Source: Pseudobutyrivibrio sp. (lineage in GTDB: Bacteria > Bacillota > Clostridia > Lachnospirales > Lachnospiraceae). From it: DNA of 19,457 bases. This document shows, piece after piece, positions 14,637 to 19,457 of this stretch (position 1 is the first letter of the stretch; every line of letters begins with the position of its first letter). The position numbers and the translations under genes are program-made. The stretch covers positions 1 to 19,457 of the forward strand of contig JAFYYE010000223.1 in assembly GCA_017557715.1 (NCBI GenBank), written 5' to 3'. The notes under the pieces were generated by a model. It worked only from the letters and a program-made list of their open reading frames with translations, did no database searches and had not been told where the DNA came from.

Positions 14637-15896
14637 ATGGTAAAAGAAAAGCTTAGTCAGTTAGAAGAAACAGTGCTTGAAAAAATAGACGGCTTGGATG
14701 TTAAGGATAAGCTGGTGGAGCACAATTTTAATCATTCAGATATAGAGCGTGATAGCTTTATGCTTAAGGGACCATTGGCCTCTGAGGGATATGACTGGTG
14801 GTGGCACAGCTTCACAGGTCACAATAAAGAAACCGGCGAAGAAAAGGCCTTTTTTATTGAGTTTTTCACTGTTAATCCTGAGCTTGGAGGAGAGGAGCCT
14901 GTATTTGGCCAGCTTCCAGCAAACAAGAAAAATAGTGTAAAGCCATCCTATGTAATGATTAAGGCGGGCTGCTGGGGAGAGAATGCCAAGCAACTTCATA
15001 GATTTTTCGGTTGGAGTAAGGTTTCTATCAAGGAAGATGCACCTTTCCAAATCAGCGCAGATAACTGCTTCTTGTCAGAGAGCCGTACACTTGGTAAGGT
15101 AGAGGTTTCTGAGGCGGATGCGAAAGCTCATCCAGAGTGGATGTGCGATGCCGGAAAAATGGTTTGGGACCTGAATATCGAAAAGAATATAGCTTTTAAT
15201 GTGGGCTATGGTGCCAGCTGGGCTTCCAGAGAGCTGGATGCATTCGAAATGTTCTGGCACGCAGAAGGCATGAAGACCTTCTTTAACGGCTCAGTTATAT
15301 TAGATGGTGTGGAATATGTTGTTGATAAGGACACCTGCTATGGCTACGCTGATAAGAACTGGGGCAAGGATTTCACATCTCCATGGGTGTGGCTTGCCAG
15401 CTCACATTTAAAGAGCAAGAAATCAGGCCAGTGGCTTGAGAACACAGCATTTGATATAGGCGGAGGACGCCCAAAGATTCGTACAGGTCATACCTTTGAT
15501 GACGTAATTCTCGGTGCAATTTGGTACGAGGGTCAGCCATATGAGTTTAATTTTTCTAGATTTTGGACTCTCACCAAAACAAAGTTTAATTGCAAAGAGG
15601 GCAAGGATAAGCTCACCTGGAAAGTAGAGCAGGAAACACCTCTTGCAAAGATTGAAGTGGAGATTACATGTCTTAAAAAAGATATGTTACTCATAAATTA
15701 CGAAGCACCTAACGGGGAAAAGCTTCACAACCGTCTCTGGAATGGAGGCAATGGAAAGGGCGAAGTAAAGCTCTATAAAAAAATATTAAAGACCAAGAGT
15801 GCTGACGCAGGCAAGAAAGCCGAGTTTACATGGGAATTGGTTGATGATATGGAAGCGTACAATATCGGATGTGAGTTCGGAGAGTACGGGAAATAA
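14637..15896 (+). CDS. tocopherol-cyclase-like protein of unknown function
   Basis: This 419-aa soluble protein has no signal peptide or membrane segment. It resembles the tocopherol cyclase family: GYDWWWHSFTGHN near the N-terminus (51-63), then the characteristic YADKNWGKDFTSPWVWLASSH (237-257) and many Trp/Tyr/Phe-rich beta strands, consistent with a lipocalin-like double barrel that binds a hydrophobic ligand. True tocopherol cyclases work in plants and cyanobacteria; nothing here suggests tocopherol synthesis, so the ligand or reaction is unknown. The ATG at 14637 is the first in frame; the ribosome site is weak (a GGGG about 7 bases upstream). It is followed after 24 bases by pepD and probably shares its transcript. 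Confidence 0.72.
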   Translation: MVKEKLSQLEETVLEKIDGLDVKDKLVEHNFNHSDIERDSFMLKGPLASEGYDWWWHSFTGHNKETGEEKAFFIEFFTVNPELGGEEPVFGQLPANKKNSVKPSYVMIKAGCWGENAKQLHRFFGWSKVSIKEDAPFQISADNCFLSESRTLGKVEVSEADAKAHPEWMCDAGKMVWDLNIEKNIAFNVGYGASWASRELDAFEMFWHAEGMKTFFNGSVILDGVEYVVDKDTCYGYADKNWGKDFTSPWVWLASSHLKSKKSGQWLENTAFDIGGGRPKIRTGHTFDDVILGAIWYEGQPYEFNFSRFWTLTKTKFNCKEGKDKLTWKVEQETPLAKIEVEITCLKKDMLLINYEAPNGEKLHNRLWNGGNGKGEVKLYKKILKTKSADAGKKAEFTWELVDDMEAYNIGCEFGEYGK

Positions 15897-15920
15897 TATA
15901 TTTAGTTAGGAGATTTTAAA

Positions 15921-17357
15921 ATGGCAGTATTAAGCAATTGTAAGCCAGAGAGAGTATTTCATTACTTTGAGGAGATTTGTAACATCCCTCATCCAAGCTA
16001 CCACGAGGAAAAGATTAGTGCATATCTTGTAGATTTTGCAAAGGCACACAATCTTGAATATTACACAGACGACCTTTACAACGTAATCATGATTAAAGAG
16101 GCTTCAGAGGGAATGGAGAATGTTGCTCCTATTATTCTTCAGGGACACATGGATATGGTCGCAGAGCAGGAGCCTGATTGCAAGAAGGATATGCTTACAG
16201 AAGGCCTTGATCTTGAAGTAGTTGATGGATACGTTACAGCTAAGGGTACTACACTTGGTGGTGATGATGGTATCGCAGTTGCTATGGCACTTGCTTTATT
16301 AGAGGATGAGACACTTAAGCACCCACGTCTTGAGGTTATCATTACAGTATCTGAGGAAGTTGGAATGGAAGGTGCAGCAGGCATCGATGTATCAATGATT
16401 CAGGGACGCAAGCTTCTCAACCTTGACTCTGAAGAAGAGGGACATTTCCTTGCAGGTTGCGCTGGCGGTTGCAGAATGGAGCTTGAGTATCCAGCAAAGA
16501 AAGAGCAGGTCAAGGGTACTCTTGTATCAATTGAGGTTAATGATTGTACTGGTGGTCACTCTGGAACAGAGATTGATAAGGGTCGCGCTAATGCATCATT
16601 CATGGTAAATAGAATCCTCGCAGCAGCTGTTGAAGAGGCAGATGTATGCTTAATCGACTTTGTTGGAGGCACAAAAGATAATGCTATCCCACGTGCTACA
16701 TCAGCAAAGGTTGTAACATCAGCAGCGGTTATAAAGGTTATGGAGGCTGAGGCAGCTGCAATTAAGAATGAGTATGCTGTTACAGACCCGGAGATGAAGA
16801 TTGAGATTAAGAACGAAGGAAACGCTGAAGTAGAGGGCGCTAACGCTGTAGATACAAAGAGAATGATTCAGCTTCTTTCTTGCATGCCTGATGGAGTTCA
16901 GGCAATGAGCCACGATATCGAAGGTCTTGTTGAGACATCACTCAACCTTGGTATCCTTAAGCTTACAGATGAGGGCCTTAACTTCTCATGTGCACTTAGA
17001 AGCTCAGTAGATAGCGCTAAGGCTGCTCTTATGAGAAAGGTTGCTATGGTAGGAAATACATTTGGTTGCAAGATTTCTACTCACGGTCAGTATCCAGCAT
17101 GGGAATATAAGAGAGAGTCTACATTCAGAAATGAGCTTGTAGCTCTTTATGAGGAAATGACAGGAGAGAAGGCATTAGTTGAGACACTTCATGCAGGTGT
17201 TGAGTGTGGACTTCTTGCTTCAAAGCTTCCTGGACTTGATGCAGTATCTATCGGACCAGAGATGCACGATATTCATACTCCAAAGGAGCGCCTTGGAATT
17301 GCTTCTACAGAGAGAATATACAATTACGTTAGAAGAGTTATTGAAACTAGTAAGTAA
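15921..17357 (+). CDS. pepD: aminoacyl-histidine dipeptidase (Xaa-His dipeptidase, M20 family)
   Basis: This cytosolic di-zinc peptidase cleaves Xaa-His and other dipeptides, recycling amino acids from peptide uptake. Its 478 aa and residue spacing fit PepD. Expected metal ligands are H76 (GHMDMV), bridging D115 (GGDDGIA), E146 next to general base E145 (SEEVGMEG), D169 (NLDSEEEG) and H452 (DIHTPKE). D78 supports H76. The dimerisation (lid) domain lies between about 185 and 390. A TTAGGAG site precedes the ATG. Codon choice (many CTT, GCT, GGT) looks like that of a well-expressed housekeeping gene and differs from the AGA/ATA-rich RiPP cluster. The pfkA start is 35 bases downstream. Confidence 0.96.
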   Translation: MAVLSNCKPERVFHYFEEICNIPHPSYHEEKISAYLVDFAKAHNLEYYTDDLYNVIMIKEASEGMENVAPIILQGHMDMVAEQEPDCKKDMLTEGLDLEVVDGYVTAKGTTLGGDDGIAVAMALALLEDETLKHPRLEVIITVSEEVGMEGAAGIDVSMIQGRKLLNLDSEEEGHFLAGCAGGCRMELEYPAKKEQVKGTLVSIEVNDCTGGHSGTEIDKGRANASFMVNRILAAAVEEADVCLIDFVGGTKDNAIPRATSAKVVTSAAVIKVMEAEAAAIKNEYAVTDPEMKIEIKNEGNAEVEGANAVDTKRMIQLLSCMPDGVQAMSHDIEGLVETSLNLGILKLTDEGLNFSCALRSSVDSAKAALMRKVAMVGNTFGCKISTHGQYPAWEYKRESTFRNELVALYEEMTGEKALVETLHAGVECGLLASKLPGLDAVSIGPEMHDIHTPKERLGIASTERIYNYVRRVIETSK

Positions 17358-17392
17358 ATAAGGGGTTTTTCTTGAGGAAGGAGAAGATTTCT

Positions 17393-18466
17393 ATGATGAG
17401 AATCGGATTGCTTACAAGTGGTGGTGATTGTCAGGCTCTTAATGCAGCTATGAGAGGCGTAGTTAAGGGACTTGCAGCCAACGTAAAGGACTTGGAAGTG
17501 TATGGATACTTCAATGGCTACAAAGGACTTATCTATGGTGATTATAGGCTCCTCACAAGTCAGGATTTTTCAGGAATCCTTACAAGAGGTGGCACAATCT
17601 TAGGTTCTAGCCGTCAGCCTTTTAAGCTTATGCGGGAGCCAGATGAGAACGGTCTTGATAAAGTAGAAGCCATGAAGTCCAATTACTATAAGCTTAATCT
17701 GAATTGCCTTGTTATCCTTGGAGGTAATGGTACTCAGAAAACAGCAAATCTTCTTCGTGAAGAGGGACTTAATATTATTCACCTTCCAAAGACAATTGAT
17801 AACGATATTTATGGAACAGATTTGACCTTTGGTTTCCAGAGTGCTATTGATATCGCTTGTAACACAATTGATTGTATTCACACTACAGCTTCATCTCATA
17901 GTCGCGTGTTTATCGTAGAGGTTATGGGACATAAGGTAGGCTGGCTTACACTTTATGCAGGTGTGGCATCAGGTGCAGATATTATCCTTCTTCCAGAAAT
18001 TCCTTACGATATAAAGAAAGTTGTTAAGGCTATTAATAAGCGAGCTGAAGAGGGCAAAGGCTTTACTATTTTAGCTGTTGCCGAGGGTGCTATTTCAAAG
18101 GAAGATGCTAAGCTTTCTAAGAAGGATTACAAGAAAAAACTTGAGACATCCAAGTACCCATCAGTTTCCTATGAGATTGCAGACCGCATTCAGAAGGAGA
18201 CTGGTATTGAGGTTCGTGTAACAGTTCCTGGCCATATGCAGCGAGGCGGAAGCCCAGATCCATTTGATAGAGTACTTTGTACTCGTCTTGGTTCTGCAGC
18301 AGCCCAGGCTATTATGGATGGGGATTTTGGAAATATGATTGCCATGGTAAATGGCAAGACAAAGCGTATTCCACTTGAAGAGGTGGCTGGCAAGCTTAAG
18401 GTGGTAGAGCCGGATTGCCAGATGATAGAAGAGGCTAAGAGGATCGGTATTAGCTTTGGTGACTAA
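17393..18466 (+). CDS. pfkA: 6-phosphofructokinase (PfkA family)
   Basis: This 357-aa enzyme phosphorylates fructose 6-phosphate at C1 in glycolysis. Family motifs are LTSGGDCQALNAAMRGV (7-23), the phosphoryl-donor site GGNGT (110-114), PKTIDND (132-138) with catalytic base D136, EVMGHKVGW (176-184) and MQRGGSP (282-288). Gly in the GGNGT position that discriminates donors favours ATP, while Lys133 is the residue often seen in PPi-type and mixed 'group III' enzymes. The usual acidic residue of GGDGS/GGEGT is Asn here. I favour ATP but the donor is not settled. The ATG at 17393 has AAGGAG 9 bases upstream; an upstream TTG at 17372 would add seven residues with a poorer case. dnaX starts 25 bases after its stop. 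Confidence 0.94.
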   Translation: MMRIGLLTSGGDCQALNAAMRGVVKGLAANVKDLEVYGYFNGYKGLIYGDYRLLTSQDFSGILTRGGTILGSSRQPFKLMREPDENGLDKVEAMKSNYYKLNLNCLVILGGNGTQKTANLLREEGLNIIHLPKTIDNDIYGTDLTFGFQSAIDIACNTIDCIHTTASSHSRVFIVEVMGHKVGWLTLYAGVASGADIILLPEIPYDIKKVVKAINKRAEEGKGFTILAVAEGAISKEDAKLSKKDYKKKLETSKYPSVSYEIADRIQKETGIEVRVTVPGHMQRGGSPDPFDRVLCTRLGSAAAQAIMDGDFGNMIAMVNGKTKRIPLEEVAGKLKVVEPDCQMIEEAKRIGISFGD

Positions 18467-18491
18467 TTTTTAATAAGGGTAGGTAAATGTT

Positions 18492-19457
18492 ATGTCCTAT
18501 ATGGCATTATACAGAAAGTTCAGACCTCAAACATTTGAGGATGTAAAGGGTCAGGACCATATCGTTACAACACTTCAAAATCAAATAAAGAGCGACCGTA
18601 TCGGACATGCGTATCTATTCACTGGTACAAGAGGAACAGGAAAGACTACTATTGCAAAGATTCTTGCCCGCACTATCAATTGCGAGAATCCAGTAAATGG
18701 TTGTCCTTGTATGGAATGTCAGACCTGCAAGTCTATTACAGCTGGCAATTCCATGAATGTTATAGAGATGGATGCTGCATCTAACAATGGTGTAGATAGC
18801 ATCAGACAGATTGTAGAGGAGGTGGCATATCCTCCGACAGAAGGCAAATACAAGGTTTATATCATCGATGAGGTTCATATGCTTTCCACCGGTGCTTTTA
18901 ACGCCTTGCTTAAGACCTTAGAGGAGCCACCTTCTTATGTTGTGTTTATTCTTGCTACTACAGAGGTACACAAGATACCTATCACAATCCTTAGCCGTTG
19001 TCAGAGATATGATTTCCATCGTATTTCAATTGATACTATCGCAGGACGTCTTCAGGAACTGATGGATAAAGAAGGTGTGCAGGTAGAGGAAAAGGCTATT
19101 CGTTATATTGCAAAGGCTGCGGATGGCTCAATGCGTGATGGACTTTCGCTTTTGGATCAATGCATAGCTTTTTATATTGGACAGACTCTTACCTACGATA
19201 ATGTACTTAAGGTTTTGGGCGCTATCGATACAGAGGTATTTTCAAGACTATTGAGAAACATTATTGATGGACAGGTTACAGAGGCCATTGGAATACTTGA
19301 GGAGATTATCACACAGGGACGTGATTTGAATCAGTTTGTAATTGATTTCACATGGTATCTTCGTAACCTTATGCTTCTTAAGAGCTCAGAAGATATGGAG
19401 GAAGCACTTGAGATGTCATCAGATAATCTTGCACTTCTTAAGGAAGAGGCAAAGATG
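18492..19457 (+). CDS. dnaX: DNA polymerase III subunit gamma/tau, 3' end outside window
   Basis: DnaX forms the motor of the clamp loader that places the beta sliding clamp on DNA. The visible 322 codons cover the AAA+ core: MALYRKFRPQTF start, Walker A GTRGTGKT (45-52), the Cys cluster C64, C71, C73, C76 and C79 that forms the zinc module, Walker B VYIIDEVHM (122-130), and the SRC arginine-finger motif (168-170). The ATG at 18492 follows a GGTAGG-type site; the ATG at 18487 is in another frame. The frame is still open at the right edge, so the domain III/tau part is not visible. It is co-directional with and close to pfkA. In Firmicutes dnaX is commonly followed by a YbaB/EbfC gene and recR, which would be expected outside the window. 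Confidence 0.96.
   Translation, partial: MSYMALYRKFRPQTFEDVKGQDHIVTTLQNQIKSDRIGHAYLFTGTRGTGKTTIAKILARTINCENPVNGCPCMECQTCKSITAGNSMNVIEMDAASNNGVDSIRQIVEEVAYPPTEGKYKVYIIDEVHMLSTGAFNALLKTLEEPPSYVVFILATTEVHKIPITILSRCQRYDFHRISIDTIAGRLQELMDKEGVQVEEKAIRYIAKAADGSMRDGLSLLDQCIAFYIGQTLTYDNVLKVLGAIDTEVFSRLLRNIIDGQVTEAIGILEEIITQGRDLNQFVIDFTWYLRNLMLLKSSEDMEEALEMSSDNLALLKEEAKM

Noticed and set aside
14637..15896. Tocopherol biosynthesis function
   Set aside because: No partner genes are visible and the organism type argues against it; only family resemblance is supported.
17372..17392. TTG start for pfkA
   Set aside because: It adds residues before the conserved MRIGLLTSGGD start, and ATG 17393 has AAGGAG at good spacing.
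17393..18466. Firm PPi-dependent phosphofructokinase call
   Set aside because: The position that normally carries the second Asp of GGDD is Gly, which favours ATP; the Lys in PKTIDND alone is not decisive.
1..19457. CRISPR arrays, insertion sequences, tRNA or rRNA genes
   Set aside because: No regularly spaced repeats, transposase-like frames, terminal inverted repeats or RNA gene signatures were seen; the only large repeat is the greA/phospholipid duplication.

Overview
The window looks like the chromosome of a low-GC Gram-positive anaerobe of the Lachnospiraceae (Butyrivibrio, Pseudobutyrivibrio or Roseburia type). This is inferred from the AT-rich sequence, AAGGAGG-type ribosome sites, a motile lifestyle (MCP), and a clostridial-style pepD, pfkA and dnaX neighbourhood. 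Genus-level assignment is a guess.

Region 1 (1-7081, all +) is the right-hand part of a RiPP biosynthetic cluster for an azol(in)e-containing peptide. It holds a YcaO cyclodehydratase whose N-terminus runs off the window, probably a C-D fusion ending in the diagnostic PHPFP. It is followed by a double-domain SagB/nitroreductase-like protein, a lantibiotic-dehydratase C-terminal (elimination or thiopeptide-type) enzyme, a second SagB dehydrogenase, an Ocin-ThiF-like F protein with a four-Cys zinc site, and an ABC-2 exporter pair. All genes overlap or nearly touch, and a strong terminator ends the operon. The precursor peptide is not in the window; no gap in the operon is large enough to hold one.

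Region 2 (7089-11198) is a diverged, decaying tandem duplication of a locus greA(-) / UPF0104-pssA-psd(+). The left copy keeps an intact aminophospholipid operon (flippase-like protein, phosphatidylserine synthase, phosphatidylserine decarboxylase) behind a good promoter, but its greA is truncated and frameshifted. The right copy keeps an intact greA, but its phospholipid operon is reduced to the start of UPF0104 joined to a fragment of psd. Each copy lost what the other kept.

Region 3 (11215-14417, -) is a two-gene operon: a lipoprotein solute-binding protein and, directly downstream, a methyl-accepting chemotaxis protein. No transporter genes are beside them, which suggests binding-protein-dependent chemotaxis.

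Region 4 (14592-19457, +) is a co-directional run: a tocopherol-cyclase-like protein of unknown role, Xaa-His dipeptidase (pepD), 6-phosphofructokinase (pfkA) and the start of dnaX, which runs off the right edge. No rRNA, tRNA, CRISPR array or insertion sequence was seen.
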